Assembly (NCBI GenBank): GCA_002331025.1
Contig: DCYG01000005.1
Location: 87,554 to 151,553, forward strand
Length of the DNA stretch: 64,000 nt
Source: Firmicutes bacterium UBA2116
GTDB lineage: Bacteria; Bacillota; Clostridia; Tissierellales; Sedimentibacteraceae
Direction of reading: 5' to 3'
Positions 17,079-26,779 of this stretch are shown here, piece after piece (the first letter of the stretch is position 1; every line of letters starts with the position of its first letter). The translations under genes and the position numbers were made by a program. Below the pieces are notes generated by a model. It made no database searches, had not been told where the DNA came from, and was given only the letters and a program-made list of their open reading frames with translations.

Positions 17079-18092
17079 GTGAATATACGAGAACGATATG
17101 AACAATTCGAAATTGATTACTTATCTCCGCACGCTGCTAAAAGCAGATTTTCAAAAGGCAGGGAAATCCCGGAAGAAAGCTGCGAAATAAGAACCGAATA
17201 CCAAAGAGACAGAGATAGAATAATTCATTCAAAAAGCTTCAGGAGATTAAAACACAAAACACAAGTTTTTTTATCTCCTGAAGGAGATCATTACAGGACA
17301 CGTCTTACTCACACATTGGAAGTATCACAGATTTCAAGAACTATCGCAAGAAGCTTAAATTTAAATGAAGATTTAACCGAGGCAATTGCCCTTGGTCATG
17401 ATTTGGGTCATACGCCATTCGGCCATACAGGCGAGAAAATACTCAATGAAATTTGCGAAGAAGGCTTTAAGCACAATGAACAAAGCTTGAGAGTCGTAGA
17501 ATTCTTAGAACTGAGAAACGGTAACAGAGGATTAAACCTTACCTTTGAAGTCAGAGATGGAATTCTGAATCACCCCTTAAGCTATAACCCATCAACACCG
17601 GAAGGTCAAATCGTAAGCATCTCTGACAGAATAGCCTATATAAATCACGACATTGATGATGCGCTGAGAGCAGATATAATAAAGCCCGGGCAAATGCCTG
17701 ATATATTTTTTAAAGCCTTAGGTTATACCCATGGACAAAGAATTAATACCATGATAACAGATGTGATAAAAAATAGCATGGATAAAAACAAAATAACCAT
17801 GAGTGAAGAGATTGCTCATTATACAAAAGAACTAAGAGATTTTTTATTTGAAAATGTATATTATAATAAAACCGCAAAAAGTGAAGAAGATAAAACAAAA
17901 TTTATAATCGAAAAAATATTTGAATATTATACTAAGAATTTTGAGTTATTACCTGATTTTTATTTGCAAATATATAACGAAAACAATCTGGAAAAAAACG
18001 TAATAATCAAAGATTACATTGCCGGCATGACAGATCGTTATGCAATGAAGATATTTGAAGACTTATACATTCCCAAACCTTGGAGACAATAG
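17079..18092 (+). CDS. dgt: Deoxyguanosinetriphosphate triphosphohydrolase-like protein
   Basis: HD-superfamily dNTPase that splits dNTPs to deoxynucleoside and triphosphate. Length 337 residues. Metal-binding residues are in RLTHTLEV and [16 protein letters not shown], and the family motif [11 protein letters not shown] is present. The start is GTG 17079, eight bases after AGGGGG; a GTG at 17070 is too close. A REP-like palindrome lies just upstream and the dnaG promoter begins 16 bp after its stop. The dgt-dnaG-rpoD order is common in clostridia. Confidence 0.93.
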   Translation: MNIRERYEQFEIDYLSPHAAKSRFSKGREIPEESCEIRTEYQRDRDRIIHSKSFRRLKHKTQVFLSPEGDHYRTRLTHTLEVSQISRTIARSLNLNEDLTEAIALGHDLGHTPFGHTGEKILNEICEEGFKHNEQSLRVVEFLELRNGNRGLNLTFEVRDGILNHPLSYNPSTPEGQIVSISDRIAYINHDIDDALRADIIKPGQMPDIFFKALGYTHGQRINTMITDVIKNSMDKNKITMSEEIAHYTKELRDFLFENVYYNKTAKSEEDKTKFIIEKIFEYYTKNFELLPDFYLQIYNENNLEKNVIIKDYIAGMTDRYAMKIFEDLYIPKPWRQ

Positions 18093-18107
18093 ACGAAAAA
18101 TAATTTG

Positions 18108-18136
18108 TTGACAAGCTTATTTCGTTGTGTTATAAT
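18108..18136 (+). promoter_or_regulatory. Consensus sigma-A promoter of dnaG-rpoD
   Basis: Perfect TTGACA (18108-18113), 17-bp spacer, perfect TATAAT (18131-18136). The expected transcript starts near 18143, leaving about 25 nt before the dnaG ATG. An open frame crossing this promoter is not coding. Confidence 0.9.
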
Positions 18137-18167
18137 CTGTGTTCAACGTATAGATAATGGTGATATT

Positions 18168-19934
18168 ATGCCCTATAGATTGGATTCTGATGTAGTTAAA
18201 AGAATTCTAGATGAAAACAATATAGTAGATGTAATAGAAGAATTTTTGCCTTTAAAAAAAGCAGGTGCAAATTACAGCACAAACTGCCCCTTTCATAAGG
18301 AAAAAACTCCTTCTTTTATTGTTTCACCGGATAAACAGATATTTCATTGCTTTGGCTGCGGAGAAAGCGGCGACAGCATAAGCTTTATTACAAAGTATAA
18401 AAATTATACTTTCGTTGAAGCTGCGGAGTATCTTGCAAAAAAGGCGGGGATTATTTTAGAAGAGGTTAATAACTTTTCAAACAACCGAGAAAATAAAGAG
18501 CTTACGGACAGGCTTTATAAAATAAACAGAGATGCTGCGGCATATTTTTATAGAAATTTAAAAGCGTACCCGGAGATTATAAGTTACTTAAAATCAAGGA
18601 AAATTGATAATGATGTAATAAAAAAGTTTGGAATTGGATATGCTATAAATCAATGGGATAATTTGCTAAAATACTTAACCGGTAAGGGGTACATAGAAGA
18701 AGACATATTAAAAACCGGATTAATAATTAAGCATCAGGAAAAAAATTCATGCTATGATCGTTTCAGAAACAGAGTGATGTTTCCTATATTTGATGTACGG
18801 AAAAGAATAATAGGTTTTGGAGGAAGAGTTATTGATGATTCACTTCCTAAATATCTCAATTCACCTGAAACTTTAATATTTAATAAAGGTTACAATTTAT
18901 ACGGTATCAATTTAGCAAGGGAAGCAGTAAAGGACAAAAGCTTCATATTGGTAGAAGGATACATGGATGTTATTAAGATGCATGCATATGGATATGATAC
19001 AGCCGTTGCAGCTTTGGGCACATCCTTGACTGACAATCAGATAAAACTATTAAAAAGATATTCCAAGAGCTTTTATATTGGCTTTGACTCGGATAATGCA
19101 GGTCAAAATGCCGCTTTAAAAGCTTTGAACATGTTTAAAAGAAACAATATAGATGCAAAGGTAATAATTATAGATAATGCAAAGGACCCGGATGAATATT
19201 TAAATAAGTTCGGGAAAGTAAATTTCGACAAATTAATTGAAAATTCTCTTGATTATTATAATTTCTTAGAATATCATTTTAATGAAATATATGAAAATTA
19301 TAGTAAAGTTGAATATATATCTAAAATTTTTGACAATATAGTAAATGTCAACAGCGAAATAGAAAAAGAGCTTATATTTGAAAAATTATCAAGTAAAGTA
19401 GGTGTTTCCAAAGAATCGATAATTAAGGAATATAACAAGAAGGAAACTAATCAAAGAACTTTTGTAAAGGCTTCAATTCCTGCCAAAATTAAAATGCAGG
19501 TGCAAAAAATTACAACATCCCATGAAGAGGAGTTAATCAAACTGATACTCATAGAAAATGATTTTGCTTTACAGCTTAAAGAAATAGTAAACGAAGACGT
19601 ATTTAAGGATTTAGAATTTTATGGAATATTTAAAGAAATGTATGAATACAAAATAAACAATATGAGTATAGATGAAGATAGCTTGAAAAAAATTATAAAA
19701 AATGAAACGGATGCTAAAGTTTTATTGCAATGTGACGATGTTGATTATGATAATTTAGAGTCATTATTCAAGGATTGTATTAAAAGGTTAAAAATAAAAT
19801 ATTATGAAAAGAAAAGAAGCATACTGAGTGACAATTTAACACAGTCTGAAAACTCTGAGGAAAGCAAAGAAATAATGACCGAAATTTTTATCCTCGCTAA
19901 AAAAATTAAGTCAACTAAAGAGGAGGTTAACTAA
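18168..19934 (+). CDS. dnaG: DNA primase
   Basis: Makes RNA primers at the replication fork. Length 588 residues from ATG 18168. The CHC2 zinc finger is complete (CPFHKEKTPSF, then HCFGCGESGD, about residues 40-70). The catalytic TOPRIM domain carries FILVEGYMDVI (about residues 256-266) and YIGFDSDNAG. The C-terminal third is a less conserved helicase-binding region. An in-frame upstream ATG at 18105 is ruled out because the promoter lies over it. rpoD starts 4 bp after its stop. Confidence 0.96.
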   Translation: MPYRLDSDVVKRILDENNIVDVIEEFLPLKKAGANYSTNCPFHKEKTPSFIVSPDKQIFHCFGCGESGDSISFITKYKNYTFVEAAEYLAKKAGIILEEVNNFSNNRENKELTDRLYKINRDAAAYFYRNLKAYPEIISYLKSRKIDNDVIKKFGIGYAINQWDNLLKYLTGKGYIEEDILKTGLIIKHQEKNSCYDRFRNRVMFPIFDVRKRIIGFGGRVIDDSLPKYLNSPETLIFNKGYNLYGINLAREAVKDKSFILVEGYMDVIKMHAYGYDTAVAALGTSLTDNQIKLLKRYSKSFYIGFDSDNAGQNAALKALNMFKRNNIDAKVIIIDNAKDPDEYLNKFGKVNFDKLIENSLDYYNFLEYHFNEIYENYSKVEYISKIFDNIVNVNSEIEKELIFEKLSSKVGVSKESIIKEYNKKETNQRTFVKASIPAKIKMQVQKITTSHEEELIKLILIENDFALQLKEIVNEDVFKDLEFYGIFKEMYEYKINNMSIDEDSLKKIIKNETDAKVLLQCDDVDYDNLESLFKDCIKRLKIKYYEKKRSILSDNLTQSENSEESKEIMTEIFILAKKIKSTKEEVN

Positions 19935-19937
19935 CCC

Positions 19938-21098
19938 ATGGGTGAAAATAAAAACGTAACAGTAGAAGAATCTGAAAAAGATATAGAAATGCAGCAAAAA
20001 ATTGATTCAATCAAAAATAAATTAATAGAAAAAGGTAAAAGAAACGGATTTATAACGTATAAAGAAGTATTAAGGTCTTTTGAAAAATTAGATATCAATC
20101 CGGAATTTATTGATGATTTTTATAAGCAAGCAGAAGATAACGATCTTGAAATACTTGGTTTTCAAGATGATATGATTCTTGAAAAAGTTGACGATATAGA
20201 TGACACAGAAATTAAAGATGATGCGGACTTTTTTGTGAGCCAATCAGATGATGATATTTTGAAAGGTGTAAATATTGATGATCCTGTCAGAATGTATTTA
20301 AAAGAAATAGGAAAAGTACCTTTATTATCCGCAAATGAAGAAATAGACCTTGCAAAAAAAATGCAGGATGGAGATGAAGAAGCAAAGAAAAGACTGGCAG
20401 AAGCCAATTTAAGATTGGTTGTAAGCATTGCTAAGCGTTATGTTGGAAGAGGTATGTTGTTCTTGGATTTAATTCAGGAGGGAAATCTTGGATTAATTAA
20501 GGCAGTTGAGAAGTTTGATTATACAAAAGGATTTAAATTCAGCACATATGCTACTTGGTGGATCCGTCAGGCAATAACGAGAGCAATAGCCGATCAGGCA
20601 AGAACCATAAGAATCCCTGTCCACATGGTAGAAACAATAAATAAATTAATAAGAATAAAAAGACAGCTTTTGCAGGAATTAGGACGCGATGCGACACCTG
20701 AAGAAATTGCTCTTGAAATGGAAATGGAGCCTGATAAGGTAAGAGAAATATTAAAAATTGCTCAGGAGCCTGTTTCGCTTGAAACACCGATAGGAGAAGA
20801 AGAAGACAGCCACTTGGGAGATTTTATACCTGATGATGAGGTTCAGGCACCGTCGGACGTAGCAACATTTACTCTTTTAAAGGAACAGCTTTCATCAGTG
20901 CTTCATACTCTTACAGACAGAGAGCAAAAGGTTCTGAGACTACGATTCGGATTAGATGACGGAAGAGCAAGAACATTAGAAGAGGTTGGCAAGGAATTCG
21001 ACGTAACAAGAGAAAGAATAAGACAAATTGAAGCTAAGGCATTAAGGAAGCTCAGACACCCAAGCCGCAGCAAGAAATTAAAGGATTATTTAGAATAA
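19938..21098 (+). CDS. rpoD: RNA polymerase major sigma factor SigA
   Basis: Housekeeping sigma-70 factor, 386 residues, close to the Bacillus SigA length. Region 1.1 covers about residues 25-80; region 1.2 begins [11 protein letters not shown]; region 2 contains the core-binding and -10 motif [10 protein letters not shown]; region 3 is [15 protein letters not shown]; region 4 ends with the helix-turn-helix [27 protein letters not shown] lies upstream of ATG 19938. It shares the dnaG promoter. The many TTGACA/TATAAT promoters in this window fit its expected specificity. Confidence 0.97.
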   Translation: MGENKNVTVEESEKDIEMQQKIDSIKNKLIEKGKRNGFITYKEVLRSFEKLDINPEFIDDFYKQAEDNDLEILGFQDDMILEKVDDIDDTEIKDDADFFVSQSDDDILKGVNIDDPVRMYLKEIGKVPLLSANEEIDLAKKMQDGDEEAKKRLAEANLRLVVSIAKRYVGRGMLFLDLIQEGNLGLIKAVEKFDYTKGFKFSTYATWWIRQAITRAIADQARTIRIPVHMVETINKLIRIKRQLLQELGRDATPEEIALEMEMEPDKVREILKIAQEPVSLETPIGEEEDSHLGDFIPDDEVQAPSDVATFTLLKEQLSSVLHTLTDREQKVLRLRFGLDDGRARTLEEVGKEFDVTRERIRQIEAKALRKLRHPSRSKKLKDYLE

Positions 21099-21101
21099 AC
21101 A

Positions 21102-21127
21102 GGGGAGGGTTAATACCCTCTCATTTT
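21102..21127 (+). terminator. Weak terminator after rpoD
   Basis: GAGGG (21105-21109) and CCCTC (21116-21120) with a 6-nt loop, followed by TCATTTTTAA. Short stem, probably partial read-through into trmK. Confidence 0.55.
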
Positions 21128-21143
21128 TAATTATGAGGTGAAT

Positions 21144-21821
21144 ATGAACCGGTTGGAATGTATTAAATCTATGGTTGCTAAATGTCATACGGCAGCGGAC
21201 ATAGGAACTGATCATGGCTATGTTGCAGAGATGCTTTTAAATGAAAATGTATGCGAAAAAGTAATTGCGACAGATTTAAATAAAGGACCTTTAAACAGAG
21301 CAATAAAGCATTTAACATCTGTAAATTTGCACAAAAAATGTGATTTCAGATTAGGAAGCGGGCTTACCGTATTAAAAGAAAATGAGGCAGATGCAATAAT
21401 TATTGCAGGTATGGGAGGAGAATTGATTGCAGATATAATTGAAGCATCTAAAAATATTGCACTACAAGCTTCCCAGCTTATTTTGCAGCCGATGACAACA
21501 GGGGATAAGCTGAGACAATATTTATATGAAAACGGTTTTAGAATAACAGATGAAAACATTGTTAAAGAGTTTCATCACTATTATTTTGTCATTAAGGCAG
21601 TTCCCGGCAAAGATGAAATAACAGACGAGATATTTTATGAAATAAGCAAAATAATCTTAGAAAAAAAAGAGCCGTTAATACTGGAATATCTGAACAAAAT
21701 ATTAAATGTAAATGAAAATATAATCAGGAGTATTGTAAAAAATAACGGTAGAGATTATAATGAAAAAGCAGAAGCTTTAAAAATAAAAAACAAAAAAATA
21801 AGGGAGTTGATGGAAAATTAA
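21144..21821 (+). CDS. trmK: tRNA (adenine(22)-N1)-methyltransferase
   Basis: SAM-dependent methyltransferase of the TrmK/YqfN family, which makes m1A22 in tRNA. Length 225 residues. The SAM site is at the N-terminus (TAADIGTDHGYVAEMLL), with the family motifs ADAIIIAGMGGELI and LILQPMTTGDKLRQYL (the catalytic-site region). ATG 21144 is used; GTG 21138 overlaps the GAGGTG site. It follows rpoD, as in Bacillus, and its stop codon overlaps the proposed ATT start of the next gene. Confidence 0.93.
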   Translation: MNRLECIKSMVAKCHTAADIGTDHGYVAEMLLNENVCEKVIATDLNKGPLNRAIKHLTSVNLHKKCDFRLGSGLTVLKENEADAIIIAGMGGELIADIIEASKNIALQASQLILQPMTTGDKLRQYLYENGFRITDENIVKEFHHYYFVIKAVPGKDEITDEIFYEISKIILEKKEPLILEYLNKILNVNENIIRSIVKNNGRDYNEKAEALKIKNKKIRELMEN

Positions 21822-22596
21822 GGTTGATTCGATTATTAGAATATTAAAAGAAAAATTAGAATTGAAATCACAAGAATCATGGGATAACAGCGGATTGCAG
21901 ATAGGTGACTATAATAATGACATAAATAACATTATGTTAACTGTGGATATTGATTTAAATGCAGTTGAATACGCAATTAATAATAAGATTGAATTGATAA
22001 TTACTCATCATCCATTTTTGTTTTCGTGTTTGAAATCAATTGATTTCAGTACATATGAAGGTAAATTAATAAGACGAATAATAAAAAACGATATAAATTT
22101 ATACAGCATGCATACAAATTATGACATGGCGGAATTTGGGGTAAGCTATCAGTTATCTAAGGTATTGAATATTGATTCCTATGAAATTCTTCATATCGTA
22201 AATCCTGATGGCAGCGGATATGGCGGCATAGGTTATACCGAGCCGGTTAATATATTGGAATATGCTAAAGAAGTAAAGAAACTGTTAAAGGCTGATCATA
22301 TAAAATTATATTGTAATAATGATGATAAAATAGTCAGTAAAACAGCGTTTTGCGGAGGTAGTGGCAGTGATTTTATAAAGGATGCAATTTCTAAAGAAGC
22401 AGATGTATACATAACCGGTGACATAAAATATCATCAGGCACAGTTTGCTTTACAAAACAACTTATGTGTAATAGATGCAGGTCACTATAATACGGAATAT
22501 CAGTCGTTACAGAGTATTAAAAATGTTCTTGATGAAGTTGAGGAATTAAACGTAATGTTAATGGAAGTAAATACGGTAAGGGAAATTATTTTATAG
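21817..22596 (+). CDS. Nif3-like dinuclear metal centre protein, probable ATT start
   Basis: YqfO/YbgI-type Nif3 hexamer protein; biochemical role unsettled. The dimetal ligands are visible in TVDID..., ITHHPFLF, SMHTNYD and the C-terminal DAGHYNTE. Length from ATT 21817 is 259 residues, the normal short form without the central insert. From ATT the protein begins KVDSIIRILKEKLELKSQES and then WDNSGLQIGD, the family's standard N-terminus. No ATG, GTG, TTG or CTG lies in frame between the upstream stop at 21808 and TTG 21862, which would delete 15 conserved residues. AGGGAG (21801-21806) is 10 nt before the ATT. The start overlaps the trmK stop. Confidence 0.85.
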   Translation: MKVDSIIRILKEKLELKSQESWDNSGLQIGDYNNDINNIMLTVDIDLNAVEYAINNKIELIITHHPFLFSCLKSIDFSTYEGKLIRRIIKNDINLYSMHTNYDMAEFGVSYQLSKVLNIDSYEILHIVNPDGSGYGGIGYTEPVNILEYAKEVKKLLKADHIKLYCNNDDKIVSKTAFCGGSGSDFIKDAISKEADVYITGDIKYHQAQFALQNNLCVIDAGHYNTEYQSLQSIKNVLDEVEELNVMLMEVNTVREIIL

Positions 22597-22605
22597 GGGA
22601 TAGAT

Positions 22606-24540
22606 ATGGATAAAAATTACGAGTACATAAGAGCTGCTGTAGCAATACCGACTCTTAAGGTAGCAAATACAATGTATAATGTAAAGGAAATTGCTTCACT
22701 TACAAAAAAAGCATTCAAAGAAAAAAATGCAAGGGTTATACTATTTCCGGAACTTTGTATTACAGGATACAGCTGCGGCGACTTGTTTAATCAGAGGACA
22801 CTTATAAGCGGAGCGGAGGAAGCCTTGCAGCTATTGCTTAATGAGACCGAAGAACTTGACATTTTAGTAGCTGTAGGTATGCCAGTATATATTGACAATC
22901 AATTGTTTAATTGTGCAGTACTGCTGAAAAACGGTAAGATTCTCGGAGTTATTCCAAAAACATATGTGCCGAACTATAATGAATTTTATGAAAAGAGATG
23001 GTTTGCTTCATCTCTTTCGCGAATATCTGACGAAGTAACGTTGTGCGGGCAAAATGTTCCCTTCAATGAAAACATGCTGTTTAAAGACACACTGTCATCC
23101 TTATGCATAGGATTTGATATTTGTGAGGACTTGTGGGTAAGCATACCTCCAAGCTCATATCATACAATTCACGGGGCTAATTTAATTCTGAATCTTTCTG
23201 CCAGCAATGAAACAGTAGGCAAAAGCGAATACAGGAGAGATATAGTGAGAATTCAGTCATCAAAATGTATGACCTCCTATTGTTTTGCATCAGCAGGTCA
23301 ATCTGAAAGCACCACAGATGTAGTATCATCGGGACATGCGTTGATTGCTGAAAACGGCATAATTTTAGATGAAGACAGATTTTCAGCAGAAAGCAGCATA
23401 ATCTATGCGGATATAGATTTAGAAAAGCTTAAAAATGACAGAGTTAAATTTAACAGCTATATGGGAAGAACTGAAAATAAGGATTATAAATATGTGAATT
23501 TTGAGCTTGGATATTCTGAAGACCTAAAGCTATACAGAGCTGTAGATAAATATCCTTTTGTTCCCTCAAATACAGAAGAAAGAAACTACAGATGCAGAGA
23601 AATATTAAACATACAGGCAACGGGACTTTATCAGAGGTTGTCTAAAATAGGCAGTAAAAAGGCTGTTATAGGAATATCCGGCGGTCTGGACAGCACCTTA
23701 GCCTTATTGGTAACCGTTGAAGCATTTAAAAAGCTTAAGCTTCCTATGGAAAATATTATAGCCATAACAATGCCGGGATTCGGTACATCCTCAAGGACGT
23801 ACAATAACGGCCTGATATTGATGAAGGAATTAGGTGTAACTTCAAAGGAAATTTCAATCAAGGATGCCTGCATACAGCATTTTAAGGATATAGGTCATGA
23901 TATTAATATACATGACGTTACTTATGAAAATGCACAGGCAAGAGAGAGAACTCAGATTTTGATGGACTATGCAAACAAGGAAAATGCAATAGTAGTGGGA
24001 ACCGGAGATTTGTCGGAATTGGCTTTAGGATGGTGTACATACAACGGAGATCATATGTCAATGTACGGAGTAAATTCTGGTATACCTAAGACATTGGTTA
24101 AATATATGGTAAAATGGTATGCGGAGGATCAGGCGAATGGAGCAATCAAAAAAGCTTTGCTGGATGTTTATGACACACCTGTCAGCCCTGAACTTCTGCC
24201 GACTGATAAAGCAGGCAACATTGCACAGCTTACCGAAAAATCGGTAGGTTCATACGATTTGAATGATTTCTTCCTGTTTAACATGATCAGAAACGGTTAT
24301 GGACCTGAAAAAATATATTTCCTTGCTAAAATTGCTTTTAAGGATGAATTCAGTAACGAAGTAATTCTTGAAACTCTTAAAAATTTCTATAAAAGATTTT
24401 TCACACAGCAATTTAAACGTTCCTGCATGCCTGACGGAGTTAAGGTCGGCTCAGTATCCTTGTCTCCGAGGGGTGACTGGAAAATGCCGAGCGATGCATC
24501 ATACGAGCTGTGGCTGGATAGGTTGAATAATTTGACATGA
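22606..24540 (+). CDS. nadE: Glutamine-dependent NAD(+) synthetase
   Basis: Final step of NAD synthesis: amidation of deamido-NAD with ammonia from glutamine. Length 644 residues. The N-terminal nitrilase-like glutaminase domain has the Glu-Lys-Cys triad (FPELCITGYS; GVIPKTYVPNY; GFDICEDLW). The C-terminal synthetase has the PP-loop GISGGLDSTLAL (about residue 350) and GTGDLSELALGW. GGGGATAG precedes the ATG. It follows the Nif3 gene by 9 bp and probably belongs to the same transcript. Confidence 0.96.
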   Translation: MDKNYEYIRAAVAIPTLKVANTMYNVKEIASLTKKAFKEKNARVILFPELCITGYSCGDLFNQRTLISGAEEALQLLLNETEELDILVAVGMPVYIDNQLFNCAVLLKNGKILGVIPKTYVPNYNEFYEKRWFASSLSRISDEVTLCGQNVPFNENMLFKDTLSSLCIGFDICEDLWVSIPPSSYHTIHGANLILNLSASNETVGKSEYRRDIVRIQSSKCMTSYCFASAGQSESTTDVVSSGHALIAENGIILDEDRFSAESSIIYADIDLEKLKNDRVKFNSYMGRTENKDYKYVNFELGYSEDLKLYRAVDKYPFVPSNTEERNYRCREILNIQATGLYQRLSKIGSKKAVIGISGGLDSTLALLVTVEAFKKLKLPMENIIAITMPGFGTSSRTYNNGLILMKELGVTSKEISIKDACIQHFKDIGHDINIHDVTYENAQARERTQILMDYANKENAIVVGTGDLSELALGWCTYNGDHMSMYGVNSGIPKTLVKYMVKWYAEDQANGAIKKALLDVYDTPVSPELLPTDKAGNIAQLTEKSVGSYDLNDFFLFNMIRNGYGPEKIYFLAKIAFKDEFSNEVILETLKNFYKRFFTQQFKRSCMPDGVKVGSVSLSPRGDWKMPSDASYELWLDRLNNLT

Positions 24541-24607
24541 TGCAGCGTTGATAGAAAAAATTTCATTAATATGTATGTAGGTGTTTCTATCAGAGTGTGG
24601 AGGTAAA

Positions 24608-25642
24608 ATGGATAATAAACTAAATAGACCTTTTGTAAATATTAGCAGAAGTAATATTGTAGAAGAGTTGATTAACGTATTAAATCAGAATATGGATAAG
24701 ATTTTATCTCTTGACGGTATTGTTGGAGTAATACTTGATGGAGGATTATCTCGCGGTTATGCCGATTATCTTTCTGAAATTGATATAATTATTTATTTAG
24801 ATCAAGAGCATTTTATAAAATATAATAAATCCAAAAACCCAATTCCAATAGGAATTTCCAAAATAAACGGATATTTATATGATATAAAAATTGAAAACTT
24901 TGATGAACTTTTCAATAAAGATTATGATATGGTTGCTCTCTGGGATTTATCATATGCAAAGATTATTTATGATCCGGTAAATAAAATTTCTGAATTCATT
25001 AAATATAAATTATCTCTACCTATAGATATTTCTCAGGCTGCAGGACTTATGTTTGATGCATGGTGGAATTATCGCTTGGCTGGAGATATATGGATAAACA
25101 GACAGGACGTAGCGCAAGGACATTATGTATTAAATAATGCAGTCAAACCATTAATAAGTGCGTTATTCATTGCAAATGAAGAATATATACCGCATGACAA
25201 ATGGATTATTCATATGAGTAGAACTTTAGAATGGAAACCTGATAATTTTGATAATGTGCTAGTAAAAATACTTTCATCAGGCAACTTTGATTTGGCTAGC
25301 ATTATTTCAAGGCAAAATGCAATTGATGAATTGTGGACAAGTATAGATAAAAAGCTCACATCAAAGGTAAATTTAAAAATCAGTTTTATGCAAAAATACT
25401 ATTATGAAACCTTTAAGATTTTAATAGAAAAAGGGAAAATACCTATAGAAGAATGGGAAAAAATATGTAACATTAATATTCTTAACAATCAACCGTTCAG
25501 TGATGTTACATATATTTCTAATGAAACAATACACGTTGACTTTAATAAATTACTTTCCCTAAAGCCTGATGATATGTACCAATGGTTTTATGAAGTAGCG
25601 GATGCTGTTAGAACACAGCTAAATATTAAATCTGTAAAGTAA
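24608..25642 (+). CDS. Nucleotidyltransferase-like protein, function unknown
   Basis: Protein of 344 residues. Residues about 40-90 resemble a polymerase-beta-type nucleotidyltransferase core (GVILDGGLSRGYADYLSEID), where the usual paired Asp-x-Asp appears as Glu-x-Asp. A possible third acidic residue is in YDIKIENFDEL. The rest is helical (AGLMFDAWWNYRLAGDIWINR), like the helper domain of small-molecule nucleotidyltransferases and DUF4037 proteins. ATG 24608 follows GTGGAGGT. Antibiotic or metabolite modification is possible but not shown. It lies alone between nadE and a toxin-antitoxin pair. Confidence 0.55.
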   Translation: MDNKLNRPFVNISRSNIVEELINVLNQNMDKILSLDGIVGVILDGGLSRGYADYLSEIDIIIYLDQEHFIKYNKSKNPIPIGISKINGYLYDIKIENFDELFNKDYDMVALWDLSYAKIIYDPVNKISEFIKYKLSLPIDISQAAGLMFDAWWNYRLAGDIWINRQDVAQGHYVLNNAVKPLISALFIANEEYIPHDKWIIHMSRTLEWKPDNFDNVLVKILSSGNFDLASIISRQNAIDELWTSIDKKLTSKVNLKISFMQKYYYETFKILIEKGKIPIEEWEKICNINILNNQPFSDVTYISNETIHVDFNKLLSLKPDDMYQWFYEVADAVRTQLNIKSVK

Positions 25643-25721
25643 AATACCTTATATCTACTGTTTGCACACCCTGATATATGTATTCGAGTCAATTAAAATT
25701 ATTTCTTATTTCAAAAAAATA

Positions 25722-25730
25722 TGGTATAAT
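25722..25730 (+). promoter_or_regulatory. Extended -10 promoter of the toxin-antitoxin pair
   Basis: TGGTATAAT, an extended -10 element (TGn plus TATAAT), with only a poor -35 (TTTCTT at 25702). It is about 50 nt upstream of the antitoxin ATG. Confidence 0.55.
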
Positions 25731-25780
25731 AAAAGTACATTATAATATTATGTTAATTTCCCTAAGGATGGTGATTTATA

Positions 25781-25984
25781 ATGATTGACAGAGACCGCTT
25801 AGTAAAAAAAATAGAAGATTTACCATTTTACCTTTTAGAAGAGGTTGCAGATTATATTGACTATGTAGAGTCTAAACAAAACAAAGAAGTTAAAAAAGTA
25901 GAAGATATTACATTAGCGAGTGAAAAGGCACTATCTAAAGACTGGCTAAAACCTGAGGAGGAAGAAGCTTGGAAAGATTTGTAA
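25781..25984 (+). CDS. DUF2281-type antitoxin of a MazF-like pair
   Basis: Small acidic protein of 67 residues. RLVKKIEDLPFYLLEEVADY is typical of DUF2281 and related antitoxins, and the C-terminal tail (LKPEEEEAWKDL) is the type of peptide that wraps its toxin. AAGGATGGTGAT precedes the ATG. Its last 16 bp overlap the toxin gene, the usual arrangement. It is expected to bind toxin and perhaps its own promoter; no DNA-binding fold is obvious. Confidence 0.75.
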   Translation: MIDRDRLVKKIEDLPFYLLEEVADYIDYVESKQNKEVKKVEDITLASEKALSKDWLKPEEEEAWKDL

Positions 25985-26301
25985 GAGGTGATGTTATTGT
26001 AGTTCCGTTTCCATTTTCAGATTTATCAGGAACTAAAAGAAGACCTGCCCTTGTAATAGCTGCTTTGAATGGAGATGATTTAATTTTATCACAAATAACC
26101 AGTCAAAATAATAGTGACTTTTATTCAATTAAGATAGAACTCAGTGACTTTGAAGAGGGAACACTTAATAAGAATAGTAATGTAAGACCTAATAAGATAT
26201 TTACAGCAGATAAAAATTTAATACTTTATAAAGTTGGAAAGTTGAACGAAGGAAAAATAAAAGAAATTAATAATAAAGTGATCAAAATATTTTCAGTATA
26301 A
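25969..26301 (+). CDS. MazF/PemK-family toxin
   Basis: Predicted sequence-specific mRNA endonuclease of 110 residues. The PemK-like fold start is clear: FVRGDVIVVPFPFSDLSG followed by KRRPALVIA, with the conserved Arg-Pro-Ala-Leu-Val block. ISSNNSDF-type SH3-barrel strands follow (LILSQITSQNNSDFYSI). The start is TTG 25969, with GAGGAGGAAG in front. The partner antitoxin overlaps its start. The C-terminal half is less conserved, so the subfamily is not certain. Confidence 0.8.
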   Translation: MERFVRGDVIVVPFPFSDLSGTKRRPALVIAALNGDDLILSQITSQNNSDFYSIKIELSDFEEGTLNKNSNVRPNKIFTADKNLILYKVGKLNEGKIKEINNKVIKIFSV

Positions 26302-26404
26302 TACAAATAAGTTTTTAAATAATATTGAAATTTATATAAAAACTTGCATTCATTGGATAATAATTCAATTGACTTTAAAAATGAATTATTGTAATATTGT
26401 AATG

Positions 26405-26734
26405 GAGTAAATTATACAGTCGCATGCTTTGGCATGAGGAAAGTCCGTGCTCCATAGAGCAGGGTGCCGGGTAACACCCGGTGAGGGTGACCTCAAGGAT
26501 AGTGCAACAGAAATAGACCGCCGAGCAATCGGCAAGGATGGAAAGGTGAGGTAAGAGCTCACCGGCAATTAGGCGACTAATTGGCCATGTAAACCCCACC
26601 CGGAGCAAGACCAAAAAAGGACTTTGGAGTGGCTGCTCGTCACAGTCCAAATGGTAGGTTGCTGGAGCTTGTTGGCAACAACAGGCGTAGATAGATGACT
26701 GTTTAAAACAGAACACGGCTTACATTATTTACTC
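26405..26734 (+). ncRNA. rnpB: RNase P RNA (bacterial class A)
   Basis: Catalytic RNA that matures tRNA 5' ends. Universal segments are all present in order: GAGGAAAGTCCGTGCTC near 26437, GTGCAACAGAAA near 26502, GGTAAGAGCTCACCGG near 26550, GTAAACCCCACCCGGAGCAA near 26589, and AGATAGATGACTG then ACAGAACACGGCTTAC near the 3' end. Helix P1 pairs GAGTAAAT (26405-26412) with ATTTACTC (26727-26734), which sets the ends. A terminator follows. Confidence 0.97.
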
Positions 26735-26752
26735 TCTAAAAACATATAAAAT

Positions 26753-26774
26753 ACTCGCGTATGCGAGTTTTTTT
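26753..26774 (+). terminator. Terminator after rnpB
   Basis: ACTCGC (26753-26758), loop GTAT, GCGAGT (26763-26768), followed by seven T residues. A textbook intrinsic terminator. Confidence 0.9.
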
Positions 26775-26779
26775 ATGTT

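Noticed and set aside
18105..18167. Longer dnaG N-terminus from an in-frame start at 18105
   Set aside because: A perfect TTGACA-17-TATAAT promoter lies over it, and the protein from ATG 18168 begins as the family does.
21862..22596. Nif3 gene starting at TTG 21862
   Set aside because: It would remove 15 conserved residues, and no ribosome site lies at the right distance; the ATT at 21817 fits better.
26375..26716. Minus-strand open frames of 113 and 60 residues
   Set aside because: They lie opposite RNase P RNA, whose conserved elements explain the sequence.
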